Shown here piece by piece: positions 1-8,960 of a stretch of DNA of 64,000 nt. How positions within the stretch are numbered: position 1 is the stretch's first letter; each line of letters begins with the position of its first letter. Source of the stretch: Pseudoxanthomonas sp. CF125 (GTDB taxonomy: Bacteria; Pseudomonadota; Gammaproteobacteria; Xanthomonadales; Xanthomonadaceae); the NCBI RefSeq assembly GCF_900104085.1, contig NZ_FNLD01000002.1, positions 496,001 through 560,000 on the forward strand. Direction: 5' to 3'. Position numbers and translations under genes: made by a program. The notes under the pieces are model-generated. The model was not told the DNA's origin, did not search any database, and saw only the letters and a program-made list of their open reading frames with translations.

Positions 1-63
1 GCCGCTTCTCAATAATGCGGGATGAAGTAGGTTCGTTTTGGGATACGGGTGCAGGACGCAAAG

Positions 64-681
64 ATGAGAATATTTTCCAGTGAACAGCGGCTTGCATCGA
101 TCGTTCTGCTGCTTTGCTTGTTATCAACAGGATGCCAATCGGCCATGTCTTCACCTTCAAACATGACACCTCCGCCTGGGCACGGACCGTTCACAGGAAC
201 GGCGGCCGATTGGCCGTTGTGGTTCATCGCGCACAACTTTGATGTTTCGACGTACAGCACTTACGGTTGCAAAGTCCGCTATGGAAGCTATCGTGTTGAT
301 GAGGCCGACAACATACTTCAGAGTTCGTCGGATGCCATAGGTGTCAATTATCCTGACAACATGAGTGCCGGTTACGGACCAATACGTAACTTTCCGTCTC
401 CGGCTACCGTCACTTGGCGTTCCAAGGACGGTGCTTCACACCAAGCTGAAATAGACATTGGCGAGATATTTAAAGACAAGATGATTCGTCACAATGTGGC
501 GCGTGAGGATATTTCAGAAGCCAGCTACGTTCCCACCCCAGGAATCATCCTTGAAGTCAATGATCGAACCATCAATGTCTACATGCGAGCGATGATTTTC
601 TTGAGGAAACCAAGGTTTCCTGATAGGCCCCACAGCGATTATCGGGATGATTTAATCAAAGTATTTAGCCGCACCTACTGA
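64..681 (+). CDS. Small lipoprotein, candidate immunity partner of the downstream hydrolase
   Basis: A 205-residue protein starting at the ATG at 64; a GTG five codons upstream is also in frame, but the ATG puts a good lipoprotein signal at the N-terminus. The hydrophobic stretch is followed by lipobox LSTGC with Cys24, so the mature protein should be a lipid-anchored envelope protein. The body has no domain I can name. It ends 16 bases before the next gene, a DUF2235/Tle1-like hydrolase, and lipoproteins in this position commonly protect the producer against phospholipase effectors; that role is inferred from position only. Base composition is visibly poorer in GC than the rest of the window, suggesting recent transfer. 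Confidence 0.75.
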   Translation: MRIFSSEQRLASIVLLLCLLSTGCQSAMSSPSNMTPPPGHGPFTGTAADWPLWFIAHNFDVSTYSTYGCKVRYGSYRVDEADNILQSSSDAIGVNYPDNMSAGYGPIRNFPSPATVTWRSKDGASHQAEIDIGEIFKDKMIRHNVAREDISEASYVPTPGIILEVNDRTINVYMRAMIFLRKPRFPDRPHSDYRDDLIKVFSRTY

Positions 682-697
682 GCAAGGAGCGCTGGAA

Positions 698-2158
698 ATG
701 GGTACGCTCGACAATAATCCTGATGGAGTGGATGCTCCACTTGCGAATGAAAGTGATCTCGACAGCTATCGGCAGGCCGAAGAAGCAATCGGAAAAATGC
801 AAGTTCCGATGTTGCTGAATGCTGCCAATCCACACGAACGGATGTATGTTGCTGCCTTGGATGGTACCGGCAATAGCATGTCCAAGGATTCGCCGGAAAA
901 CTGGAGCGTAGTGGCAAAGACCTATGAGCAAGTTCGTGCTCTGAAGGATCAAGGTGTCCGTAACATCGCTGGGGGCTACGTTGAAGGTACCTTTACCCAA
1001 GACAATCCAGTAACGCGCAACATCGATGGGCTTACTGGGTTTACCTTTGAGCGGCGTGTGGAAACGGCTTACCTGCAGTTCTGCGAGCAGGCAAAAAAGT
1101 GGATAGATGAAGACCCCCAGGCGCAAATCCGTGTGGCGGGTGTCGGATTCAGCCGCGGTGCGGAGGAGGTAGCGGCGCTTACTCGCATGATTGAGGAGCG
1201 TGGAATCCAGGATCCGCGAGGTGCCAGAGTTGTCCGGGATGGCGAGGATCTGGTCACGCAGGTCAAGTACACCAATCCTCCGTTGGTCGCGCCGGGCAAG
1301 ACAATGCAGGCCGTGCTGCTCTATGACCCGGTGGCGACTGGTGTGAAAGAGCACGACCGCCGCTTACCGCCTTCGGTGGTATCGGTGCTGCAGATTACCG
1401 CAGAGGACGAGGCCCGGGATCCGTTCAAGTCCACCAATCATATTCCGCCGGGCTGGAGCGATGGCATGAGCTCGCTCAACTTGACCGTTGCTGGGTGCCA
1501 TAGCGATATCGGCGATACCTATCGGCTCAATGGTCTGGGTATCCGCAGTTTCAACCTGGGCGTGGACTATTTGAATGCGTTGAGCGATCGTCCTTTCCTG
1601 CAGAAGCGTGCGGTGCCGGATGATCCTGCCATGAGCGTGATTCATCGGTCGGAGCAACATATGAGTGGGCTATACACCACTTTCGGTTACCGCGACGGCG
1701 TTCGCGACCGCCACAACGATCTAGGTCCTTCCGTACTTTGTCAGCGTGGGGAGGTGCGCGATTGCACCCTGCGCCAACCGATCGATCCTGAATTGGAGAA
1801 GCAACTGGAGCGTCGCGCCGTGCCAGTAGCGCCGACGCCAACGCTTCCGCAGCACACAGAGTCCTGGGCTCCCTTAGACCAGCCGCCGTCGCGGCAGGCG
1901 GCTCATACTCAATCGAAGGCCAGCGCGCTGGACGCCAGCATCGACCAACTCTACGCAGCAACGAAGAGTATTGATGGCGCAGCCTGGCTTAAGGAATCGC
2001 AAGCTGTCACCAGCCGATTCCTTGGCTCCGCTGAAGGCCAATCCTGGCAGCAGGAAGTGAAGGCCTATGAACAGGCGCGGCAGGACGAAGCGCAAGTGCT
2101 GTTGGCACAGCAGACGCCAGAGGCGCCTTCACAGAAGCCGCATTCCATGCGGATGTGA
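698..2158 (+). CDS. DUF2235 / Tle1-like alpha/beta hydrolase (putative lipase effector)
   Basis: A 486-residue alpha/beta hydrolase. The segment MYVAALDGTGNS (about residues 49-60) resembles the opening strand of DUF2235 proteins. The nucleophile elbow is GFSRG (150-154, Ser152). A likely acid is Asp210 in YDPVATG and a likely base His268 in GCHSDIGD, the usual order of the triad in T6SS phospholipase effectors of the Tle1 type. The C-terminal 120 residues are polar, Pro/Gln-rich and of no recognised fold. There is no signal peptide, and I do not see the C-terminal XVIPCD domain that marks Xanthomonadales type IV effectors, so the delivery route is open. The flanking lipoprotein and membrane protein suggest a toxin-immunity set; substrate unknown. 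Confidence 0.75.
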   Translation: MGTLDNNPDGVDAPLANESDLDSYRQAEEAIGKMQVPMLLNAANPHERMYVAALDGTGNSMSKDSPENWSVVAKTYEQVRALKDQGVRNIAGGYVEGTFTQDNPVTRNIDGLTGFTFERRVETAYLQFCEQAKKWIDEDPQAQIRVAGVGFSRGAEEVAALTRMIEERGIQDPRGARVVRDGEDLVTQVKYTNPPLVAPGKTMQAVLLYDPVATGVKEHDRRLPPSVVSVLQITAEDEARDPFKSTNHIPPGWSDGMSSLNLTVAGCHSDIGDTYRLNGLGIRSFNLGVDYLNALSDRPFLQKRAVPDDPAMSVIHRSEQHMSGLYTTFGYRDGVRDRHNDLGPSVLCQRGEVRDCTLRQPIDPELEKQLERRAVPVAPTPTLPQHTESWAPLDQPPSRQAAHTQSKASALDASIDQLYAATKSIDGAAWLKESQAVTSRFLGSAEGQSWQQEVKAYEQARQDEAQVLLAQQTPEAPSQKPHSMRM

Positions 2159-2188
2159 AGTTCTGAATAGACATCAAGGAGCAGACGA

Positions 2189-2767
2189 ATGGATTCGAAC
2201 CTCGAAGAGGTCAAGAAACTGCTGGTAAAACTGGCGGCCATTGCCAATCAGATAGACGCAAGAAGCGTAGAGGCGGTGCGACGAATCGAAGGTAGTGCTG
2301 CTGCGCTGGATCAGGGCAGACAACGGTTCAATGCCAGCGCAGAGCAGTTTGTGGGTCAGGCGGTGCGATCAATCGGCGAGCAAGCGCACGATGTCATCGT
2401 GCAGGGTACCGGTCAGGCGGTGCGTCAGTTCAACGCGCAACTTCAGCAAAGCGCCGCCAGTGCAAAATCGTCGGCGGAGACGATGCGGGAACAGCACAAT
2501 CTTTTGGCGCGAGCCCAGAGCATGCTCGTCTGGAAGGGTCTGATTGCGCTGATCATAGGTTCGCTGCTTGCAGCTGGGGGCAGTAGTTACCTCGTCTGGA
2601 AGAACATGCGGGAGCTCAAGCGAGCGGAATTTGGCGCCGATATCCTGCATGCAACGCAATCAGGCAGTCTGACCCGATGCGGAAAAGACAACGCGCTCTG
2701 CGCGAAAGTGGGCAAGAGTCCCAAAAGGGCCGGAATGCAAGGCGAATACCTGCTGCTCGAAGACTAG
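2189..2767 (+). CDS. Helical protein with one membrane segment, third gene of the hydrolase module
   Basis: A 192-residue protein. Residues 1-110 are mostly alpha-helical and rich in Ala, Gln and Glu, with probable coiled coil. They are followed by one clear membrane segment at about 113-136 and a short polar tail with two cysteines (CGKDNALC). It starts 30 bases after the hydrolase stop, behind an AAGGAGC ribosome site, so it is probably co-transcribed. I do not recognise the family; similar helical-plus-membrane proteins sometimes accompany contact-dependent effectors or plasmid relaxation genes. Its function cannot be deduced from sequence alone. Confidence 0.65.
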   Translation: MDSNLEEVKKLLVKLAAIANQIDARSVEAVRRIEGSAAALDQGRQRFNASAEQFVGQAVRSIGEQAHDVIVQGTGQAVRQFNAQLQQSAASAKSSAETMREQHNLLARAQSMLVWKGLIALIIGSLLAAGGSSYLVWKNMRELKRAEFGADILHATQSGSLTRCGKDNALCAKVGKSPKRAGMQGEYLLLED

Positions 2768-2944
2768 ACACGCGTTTAGTGTCGGCGGCACCGAGGCTGT
2801 AATAGGGCGAACAGCTATGACCATCATCGAAAGCCGTTTACCAGGCGCATCGAAACCGAAAATAGAGGATCTTTAAAGCAAGGGGACGAATTCGAGCCTT
2901 ATCCTGGGATAGTCTTTCCACTTCGGCGGTTCAAAGACATCCGT

Positions 2945-3856
2945 ATGCTTACGCGCGACACTTCTGCCTTCCTGCAGCTTGCGCATCAAAGCGCACCCGA
3001 TTTCGGCCCCCCCACCGCGAGGGCGGCATTCCTGGTGGCGCCGGACGGATTCGCGCGGGCGGACCAGTCGGCACGCGACAATCTGTATATGGCGCAGGCC
3101 GCGGCCTTCGATGCGGGCGCGGCGCAAGCGCAGCATCGTGAGCTGCAGCGCGCGTTGGCGTCGGAGTTGCCGGTGGTGTGCTTCAGTGGCGATCCGGCCA
3201 CGCCCGACGCCTTGTTTCCCAACAATGTTTTCGCCACCGCGCCGGGTCGGCTGGTAGTGGGGCGCATGCGCCACGAAATACGCCAGCGCGAAGCCGCGCG
3301 CCGCGATATCCGCGGGTTCTTCACCGATCTGCTGGGCTACCAGGAAACCGACCTGTCGATGCAGCCGCACCCTTGTGAACTCACCGGCGCGCTGGTCATC
3401 GACCGCGCACGGGGCCTCGGCTTCTGCGGATTGTCCGAACGCTGCGACGAAGAGGGCGCCGCGCTGATGCATCAGGCCTTCGGTTTGCGCGCCACCTTGA
3501 TGTTCGACCTGGCACCCGGCGAATACCACGCCAACGTGGTGCTGGCGGTGCTGGCCGGCCGCGCCGCCCTGATCTGCGCGGACGGATTCGCCGATGCCGC
3601 CGTGCCCGGGGCCATCGCCGGACTGTATGCGCCCCATGGCATTGCCCTGTCGCCGGCCGAACATGCCGCTTTCGCCGGCAACGCCATCGCGCTGTCCGAA
3701 CGCTCGGTCTGGATGAGCGCAGGAGCGGAAGCCTCCCTGACTTCGACCACCCGCAACCGCCTGCGGGAGGCCGGTTTTGCCTCGCGCAGCGTGCCGCTGG
3801 GGGCTATCGAGGCCGGCGGCGGCTCGCTTCGCTGCTGTGTTGCCGAGATTTTCTAA
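2945..3856 (+). CDS. CtlX-like guanidino-group hydrolase (arginine deiminase superfamily)
   Basis: A 303-residue protein of the amidinotransferase / arginine deiminase superfamily, closest in pattern to CtlX citrulline hydrolases. Diagnostic segments are FPNN (91-94), the CELTGALVIDR strand (144-154), EYHANVV with catalytic His195, and the C-terminal GGGSLRC with the nucleophilic Cys297 followed by the family ending VAEIF. It would hydrolyse a guanidino or ureido compound such as arginine, citrulline or methylated arginine; the exact substrate cannot be fixed from sequence. The gene stands alone, with 177 bases of non-coding DNA before it and 149 after. An arginase lies 7.3 kb downstream. Confidence 0.8.
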   Translation: MLTRDTSAFLQLAHQSAPDFGPPTARAAFLVAPDGFARADQSARDNLYMAQAAAFDAGAAQAQHRELQRALASELPVVCFSGDPATPDALFPNNVFATAPGRLVVGRMRHEIRQREAARRDIRGFFTDLLGYQETDLSMQPHPCELTGALVIDRARGLGFCGLSERCDEEGAALMHQAFGLRATLMFDLAPGEYHANVVLAVLAGRAALICADGFADAAVPGAIAGLYAPHGIALSPAEHAAFAGNAIALSERSVWMSAGAEASLTSTTRNRLREAGFASRSVPLGAIEAGGGSLRCCVAEIF

Positions 3857-4005
3857 TGAGCCAGCAACCTGAACGCGCCGGATCGGGCTGTGGATAAATT
3901 CAGATCGAATTCACCGCCCGGCGCCAGAATCCATTTCCTAATCAACCACTAGGCCGCGTCGGCTCCCGTTCATTCAGGGAAGCCGAAAACCGTTACGATT
4001 CCGTT

Positions 4006-4401
4006 ATGAGATTCATGTCCCGCTTTCTGCTGTCCACCTGCGCACTGCTCGCCCTGTCCGGCGCAGCGGTAGGCGCGTGGGCGCAATCGGGGCAGGAAGA
4101 GCAGCCGCGTCCCGAGCCGCCGCGCCAGAGCATGCCACGCGAGAGCATGATGCCGCAGCGTAATCCCGCTTCGTTGTCCGACTCGGTGCGCCGCGCGCAA
4201 CGCGAGACCGGCGGCCAGATACTGGGCGCTGAGCGGGTGCAGTACGACGGCCGTGAGATCAACCGGGTCAAGGTCATGGACGATCGCGGCCGCGTCCGCT
4301 TCATGGACGACGACCCGCAGCGCAGAGGCGGCCGCGACCGTGGCCCCCAGCGCGAGGATGCGCCGCCGCGTGCACGCGGCGACAACCCCCGCCGACCGTA
4401 A
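4006..4401 (+). CDS. Small periplasmic PepSY-like protein upstream of phoPQ
   Basis: A 131-residue exported protein with signal peptide (residues 1 to about 27, ending AVGAWAQ). A Pro/Arg/Gln-rich stretch follows, then a short conserved block at about 65-100 (GGQILGAERVQYDGREINRV) that resembles the strand-helix core of PepSY domains, and an Arg-rich tail. It lies 57 bases upstream of the response regulator gene on the same strand. Small PepSY proteins in front of two-component systems often modulate or are controlled by the sensor; that link is inferred. Confidence 0.7.
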   Translation: MRFMSRFLLSTCALLALSGAAVGAWAQSGQEEQPRPEPPRQSMPRESMMPQRNPASLSDSVRRAQRETGGQILGAERVQYDGREINRVKVMDDRGRVRFMDDDPQRRGGRDRGPQREDAPPRARGDNPRRP

Positions 4402-4458
4402 GATGTTCCCTACCCGGGGGCCTGCTGGCCGCCAGTTCTAGTAGTCACAGGAGTGTCC

Positions 4459-5145
4459 ATGCGTATTTTGCTGGTCGAAGATGAAGCCCCTCTCCGCGAA
4501 ACCCTGGCCGCGCGCCTCAAACGCGAAGGCTTTGCCGTGGATGCGGCGCAAGATGGCGAGGAAGGCCTGTACATGGGCCGCGAAGTGCCGTTCGACGTGG
4601 GCATCATCGATCTGGGCCTGCCCAAGATGTCGGGCATGGAGCTGATCAAGGCGCTGCGCGACGAAGGCAAGAAATTCCCCGTGCTGATCCTGACCGCGCG
4701 TTCCAGCTGGCAGGACAAGGTGGAAGGCCTGAAGCAGGGCGCCGACGATTACCTGGTCAAGCCCTTCCATGTGGAAGAGCTGCTGGCCCGCGTCAACGCG
4801 CTGCTGCGCCGCGCGGCCGGCTGGAGCAAGCCGACCCTGGAATGCGGCCCGGTCGCGCTGGATCTGGCCGCGCAGACGGTCAGCGTCAACGGCGGCAACA
4901 TCGACCTGACCAGCTACGAATACAAGGTGCTGGAATACCTGATGATGCATGCGGGCGAGTTGGTGTCCAAGGCCGACCTGACCGAGCACATCTACCAGCA
5001 GGATTTCGACCGCGATTCCAACGTGCTTGAGGTCTTCATCGGCCGCTTGCGCAAGAAGCTGGATCCGGAAGGCGAGCTGAAGCCGATCGAGACCGTACGC
5101 GGCCGCGGCTACCGCTTCGCCATCCCGCGCAACCACGAGGGCTGA
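4459..5145 (+). CDS. phoP: PhoP-type response regulator
   Basis: A 228-residue OmpR-family transcription factor. The receiver domain (1-118) has the acidic pair at Glu7/Asp8, phospho-acceptor Asp51 (IIDLGLP) and Lys at about 101 in LVKPF. The winged-helix DNA-binding domain fills 125-225, ending with RGRGYRFAIP. I start it at the ATG at 4459 behind an AGGAG box; a GTG two codons upstream is also possible. It overlaps the sensor kinase gene by one base, so the pair is translationally coupled. The family senses divalent cations, acid or antimicrobial peptides and controls envelope remodelling. The name PhoP rests on family pattern and neighbours. Confidence 0.9.
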   Translation: MRILLVEDEAPLRETLAARLKREGFAVDAAQDGEEGLYMGREVPFDVGIIDLGLPKMSGMELIKALRDEGKKFPVLILTARSSWQDKVEGLKQGADDYLVKPFHVEELLARVNALLRRAAGWSKPTLECGPVALDLAAQTVSVNGGNIDLTSYEYKVLEYLMMHAGELVSKADLTEHIYQQDFDRDSNVLEVFIGRLRKKLDPEGELKPIETVRGRGYRFAIPRNHEG

Positions 5146-6590
5146 TGCCCCCGCACGCGGCGGACGTTGGTGCGGCACAAGGCGGGCGCGATCCTTTTCA
5201 GGGATGGCGCCCGCGTTCTTTGCGCGCCCGGCAATTGCTGGCCGCCAGCGTGGGCTTGCTGGCTTTCCTGTTCCTGGCCGGCTACGCGCTGGACCGCGCC
5301 TTCGTCAGCACCGCCGAACTCAACCTGCGCAATCGCCTGAAGGGCTATGCGATTTCCTACGCCAACAAGCTGGAATTCGGCCGCGACGGTACCCTGATAC
5401 CGCCCGAACTGCCGGTCGATCCGCGTTTTGCCCAACCCGGTAGCGGCCTTTACGCCGAGGTGGTGTTGCCCAACGAGCACTGGGGTTCCGATTCCACCCT
5501 GGGGCCCACCTTGCCGGCGGCCAACATGCTCAAGCCGCTGCAGGAAACCTTCGAAGGTCCGGTGCCGATGCGCCAGATCGACGGCAAGGAAGGTGGCGTA
5601 TACCGCTTCGGGCTGGGCACCATCTATGCCAACCGTGCGCCGGAAGGCGAGTTCCCGTATTCGATCTACGTGTCGGAGGATTCGCGCGTGCTGGGTGCGC
5701 AGCTGCGTACCTTCCGCGGCGCCTTGTGGGTGTATCTGGGCGCGGCTGGCGCGTTCCTGCTGCTGCTGCAGGTAGCGGTGCTCAACTGGAGCCTGCGGCC
5801 CTTGCAGCGGGTGATCAACGAACTGACCAAGGTGCAGCGCGGACAGGCCAGCCGCATGACCGAGCGCCACCCGCGCGAGCTGGAGCCGCTGACAGAAAGC
5901 ATCAACGCCTTCATCGAAAGCGAGCGCGAAAACCTGGACCGCCAGCGCAATACGCTGGCCGACCTTGCCCACAGCCTGAAGACGCCGCTGGCGGTGCTGC
6001 GTTCGCAGCTGGACGAGGGCATCCACGCCATTGCGCTGCGCGAAGAACTGGATACGCAGTTGAAGCGCATGAACAATCTGGTGTCCTATCAGTTGGCGCG
6101 CGCGGCTTCCAGCGGCCATGCCCTGTTCGCAGCGCCCGTGCCCATCGAATCCAACGCCGAGGAAATCGTGCGCGGCCTGGAAAAGGTCTACGCCGCCAAG
6201 GGCGTCATCTGCGAATTCGATATCCACCCGGATGCGCGCTTCCACGGCGAGCCGGGCGATCTGCAGGAACTGATGGGCAACCTGCTGGAGAACGCGTTCA
6301 AGTGGGCGCGCTCGCGCGTGCTGCTGACCGCCACGCCCACCAAGACCGTGGGCAACCGCCGTGCCGGTCTGCTACTGGCGGTGGACGACGATGGCCCCGG
6401 AATCGCCGACGAAGACGTCGCGCATATTCTGCAGCGCGGCGTGCGCGGCGACGAGCGCGTGCAAGGGCACGGCATCGGCCTGGCGATCGTGCAGGATCTG
6501 GTGCGCGGTTATCGCGGCGAGCTGCAGGTGACGCGTTCGCAGGAGCTGGGCGGGGCGCGCTTCGAGGTCATCCTGCCGCAAGGGCTGTAG
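5145..6590 (+). CDS. phoQ: PhoQ-type sensor histidine kinase
   Basis: A 481-residue membrane kinase, partner of the preceding regulator. A first membrane helix lies at about 30-50, a periplasmic sensor domain at 51-190, a second helix at 193-214, then HAMP, dimerisation domain with phospho-acceptor His276 in LAHSLKTPL, and an ATPase domain with N box (GNLLENAFKWA) and G1 box (DDDGPGIADED). The first 28 residues before the helix are unusually long and polar, and an internal start is possible. The TAG stop is the last three bases of the GTAG head of a REP element that begins at 6587, so the repeat abuts or created the 3' end of the gene. Confidence 0.9.
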   Translation: MPPHAADVGAAQGGRDPFQGWRPRSLRARQLLAASVGLLAFLFLAGYALDRAFVSTAELNLRNRLKGYAISYANKLEFGRDGTLIPPELPVDPRFAQPGSGLYAEVVLPNEHWGSDSTLGPTLPAANMLKPLQETFEGPVPMRQIDGKEGGVYRFGLGTIYANRAPEGEFPYSIYVSEDSRVLGAQLRTFRGALWVYLGAAGAFLLLLQVAVLNWSLRPLQRVINELTKVQRGQASRMTERHPRELEPLTESINAFIESERENLDRQRNTLADLAHSLKTPLAVLRSQLDEGIHAIALREELDTQLKRMNNLVSYQLARAASSGHALFAAPVPIESNAEEIVRGLEKVYAAKGVICEFDIHPDARFHGEPGDLQELMGNLLENAFKWARSRVLLTATPTKTVGNRRAGLLLAVDDDGPGIADEDVAHILQRGVRGDERVQGHGIGLAIVQDLVRGYRGELQVTRSQELGGARFEVILPQGL

Positions 6591-6682
6591 GAGCGGCGTA
6601 AGCCGCGACCGTGAATCCCGACTTCCCTGTGTATTGCGGCCTGGCGATGAATTTCCTTGGTCGCAGCTTACGCAGCTCCTAC
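6587..6682. repeat. REP doublet, GTAG type, after phoQ
   Basis: A head GTAGGAGCGGCGTAAGCCGC at 6587 is followed about 50 bases later by an inverted relative ending in CTCCTAC at 6682. Each arm is itself a short palindrome, so the pair can fold as two small hairpins or one large one. Bacteria of this family carry GTAG-headed REP elements mobilised by REP-associated tyrosine transposases (RAYTs). No RAYT gene is present in this window. Confidence 0.85.
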
Positions 6683-7461
6683 AAGAACGTGGGTGGGCCG
6701 TAGAAACGTTGCAAGTGCGCGGCTACTCGCGGCATTTCCGCTTGCAGCAAGGCGGGCGCGGAGAAATGGTATTCGCTGGTCACGGCGAAGAATTCTTCCG
6801 GCGATTCGGAAGCGTAGGCATCGATGGCGGTGTCGCGTCCGCTATCGACTTCGTCGCAGAACGCATCGTACTGGCGCTGGAAATCGGCGGCCCATTCGCG
6901 CTGCCAGGCGCGCGGCAGCGGCGGGGTGCCGTCCATTGCCCCATCCAGCGCGTCCAGCTTGTGCGCCATTTCGTGGATGGCCACGCAGAAGCCGGCGAAG
7001 GGATCGGCCAGGTCGTCCTGCACGTCGGCCCAGGACAGGATCAGCGGGCCGGCTTCCCACGATTCGCCGCTAAGATCTTCCTCGAATTCGTGCAGCACGC
7101 CAGCCGCATCCACGTGACTGCGTTGCACGCGAAAAGCATCCGGATAGACCAGCAACTGCGACCAGCCGCGTAATCCCTTCGCACCGAAACCCAGCAAGGG
7201 CAGGCAGCACAGTGCGGCCAATTGCATGCGTGCCCGCGCATCCAGCACCAGGCCGGCGAGGGGCGTGATGGTTTTCTCGTGCAGAAAACGCGCTACCAGC
7301 GACTGCAATGCCGCATCGCTGGATGCGTGCAAGTCATGCAACAGGGGAACCGAGCGTCGGGTGTCGGCCCAGATCTCGGTGTCGAGGGAATGGGGCGGGC
7401 GCTTGAGCCAGCCGAACCACGATCCGATCAGCGGAACATGCCCGGAAGGAAGCTGTGCCAC
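6679..7461 (-). CDS. mtfA: MtfA-family zinc peptidase
   Basis: A 260-residue MtfA (DUF980) protein. The metal site is HEMAH (163-167) and a third ligand glutamate lies in SPEEFFAV, about residues 215-222. In Escherichia coli MtfA binds the Mlc repressor and has aminopeptidase activity, thereby influencing glucose phosphotransferase expression; whether that holds in xanthomonads is unknown. The GTG start at 7461 lacks a strong ribosome site, and the frame overlaps the preceding small gene by 34 bases, so translational coupling is likely. The 3' end runs into the REP doublet after phoQ. Confidence 0.85.
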   Translation of the reverse strand: MAQLPSGHVPLIGSWFGWLKRPPHSLDTEIWADTRRSVPLLHDLHASSDAALQSLVARFLHEKTITPLAGLVLDARARMQLAALCCLPLLGFGAKGLRGWSQLLVYPDAFRVQRSHVDAAGVLHEFEEDLSGESWEAGPLILSWADVQDDLADPFAGFCVAIHEMAHKLDALDGAMDGTPPLPRAWQREWAADFQRQYDAFCDEVDSGRDTAIDAYASESPEEFFAVTSEYHFSAPALLQAEMPRVAAHLQRFYGPPTFL

Positions 7462-7718
7462 TTGGAGCCGCGAACACGCTGCAGGCCGTCTTCATCGCCG
7501 CCGCCACCGCCTCCCGGGGACGCCGAAGCGGGCTTGGCGTACTTGTTGCGCGTGGCGCTGGCCTTGGGGTGCGCCGCGCCCGCCTGTGCCGCGTCGTCGC
7601 GAGCGACCGCCTCGGTTTCCTGGCAGGCACCTGGATTGGGCGGCGTGTTACGTCCGTTCTGGGCCAGGGCGTGTGCGCTGGCGCAGATCAGAAACAGAGC
7701 TAAGCTGAGACGCAGCAT
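7428..7718 (-). CDS. Small secreted protein of unknown function
   Basis: A 96-residue protein with a clean signal peptide (residues 1 to about 20, ASAHALAQ). The mature part is polar and low-complexity, with a run of six glycines and a basic C-terminus. The same frame stays open for 570 codons upstream, but only this 3' part has protein-like features and a sensible ATG at 7718 with a GGAG-like site before it. Its end overlaps the start of mtfA, so the two form an operon. I cannot assign a function. Confidence 0.6.
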   Translation of the reverse strand: MLRLSLALFLICASAHALAQNGRNTPPNPGACQETEAVARDDAAQAGAAHPKASATRNKYAKPASASPGGGGGGDEDGLQRVRGSKWHSFLPGMFR

Positions 7719-7979
7719 GGGAGACTCCTGTCTGGCGGACTTTCTGACCGCGCGAACTATAGCGCGGTTCCCGGCCCGTTGGCGGCCGGCTCCCCATCTT
7801 GCCGACCACTGGCTGCTGCGGTGCAGCAGGGCCGGGCTCGCGCATAATTGCGGCATGCCCACTTTTGACCCGTTCCCTGCGCTGGTTGTCACCGCGCACC
7901 TGCCGGTTTCGCTATCGACCAGCCTCCCGCGGCGCCCGCGTACCGGCTCCGGGTCGCGCTTCGAATACGCACTCTTACC

Positions 7980-8960
7980 GTGCAGGCGCATGTGAGCGGC
8001 GAACGCGGCATCCTGCAGCGGCTCATCGCCGGCCCGGTGTCGGGCGACGCATTGGCGCAGGAGGCGGGGCTGACCCGCGCGGCGATGTGGAAACGCATCG
8101 AAGCCCTGCGCGAAGCCGGCGTGGAAATCGACGCACAGGCCGGTCGCGGCTATACCCTGCGCCATCCGCTGGAGCTGCTGCAGGCCGACGACATCGTCGA
8201 TGCGCTGCCTCCGTTCGTGCGCGCCGGCATCGCCTCGCTGGAGATCGCCTGGTCGCTGGATTCCACCAACAGCGAACTGCTGCGCCGCGACACTCCCGCG
8301 CACGGCGTGGCGGCATTGATCGCCGAGCGCCAGACTGGCGGACGCGGGCGGCGCGGGAAAACCTGGGCCTCGCCCCTGGCCGCGCATCTCTATCTGTCGC
8401 TGTCGCGGCAGTTCTCCGGCGGGCTGGCGCGGCTCGGCGGTTTGAGTCTGGTCGCAGGCGTGGCCGCGGCCGAGGCACTGCACGAATCGGGCTACACGGG
8501 CGTGCGCCTGAAATGGCCCAACGATCTGGTGGTGGAGGGGCGCAAACTCGGCGGATTGCTGGTGGAAGGCGGCGGCGAGCACGCCGGCCCGGTGCGCGCG
8601 GTGATCGGGCTGGGCCTCAACGTGCGCATGCCCGAGGCCATGGCTGCGACGCTGGACCAACCCTGGACCGATCTGAGCCATCTTCTCGAGACGGCGCCGT
8701 CGCGCAACGCGGTCGCCGCAGGATTGCTCACCCATCTGGTGCCGGCGCTGGATCAGTTCGATGCCGAAGGGTTGGCTCCGTTCCTGGCGCGCTATGCGCG
8801 TTTCGATGCGCTGACGGGCCGCGAAGTGGTCGTGCATCTGGCCGGGGCGACCCAGGCCGGCCTCGCCACCGGCATCGCCGAAGACGGCGCGCTGCGCGTG
8901 CGCGTCGATGGCGAAGAACGTGTTTTCCATGCGGGGGAAGTGAGCGTGAGGGCACAATGA
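7980..8960 (+). CDS. birA: Biotin--[acetyl-CoA carboxylase] ligase, BirA
   Basis: A 326-residue bifunctional-type biotin ligase. It activates biotin to biotinyl-AMP and attaches it to the biotin carboxyl carrier protein. A winged-helix domain at about 8-55 (LTRAAMWKRIEALREAG) implies it may also bind the biotin operator. The catalytic domain has the biotinyl-AMP loop GRGRRG (121-126) and KWPND (178-182). The GTG at 7980 is used; a second GTG four codons on is possible. The stop overlaps the coaX start in ATGA, the usual birA-coaX coupling in this family. Confidence 0.93.
   Translation: MQAHVSGERGILQRLIAGPVSGDALAQEAGLTRAAMWKRIEALREAGVEIDAQAGRGYTLRHPLELLQADDIVDALPPFVRAGIASLEIAWSLDSTNSELLRRDTPAHGVAALIAERQTGGRGRRGKTWASPLAAHLYLSLSRQFSGGLARLGGLSLVAGVAAAEALHESGYTGVRLKWPNDLVVEGRKLGGLLVEGGGEHAGPVRAVIGLGLNVRMPEAMAATLDQPWTDLSHLLETAPSRNAVAAGLLTHLVPALDQFDAEGLAPFLARYARFDALTGREVVVHLAGATQAGLATGIAEDGALRVRVDGEERVFHAGEVSVRAQ

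Noticed and set aside
9-260. An 83-codon minus-strand frame at the window start
   Set aside because: It is antisense to the lipoprotein gene and has no ribosome site or domain.
698-2158. The hydrolase as a type IV secretion (XVIPCD) effector
   Set aside because: The typical XVIPCD motifs and Gln-rich tail are not visible at its C-terminus.
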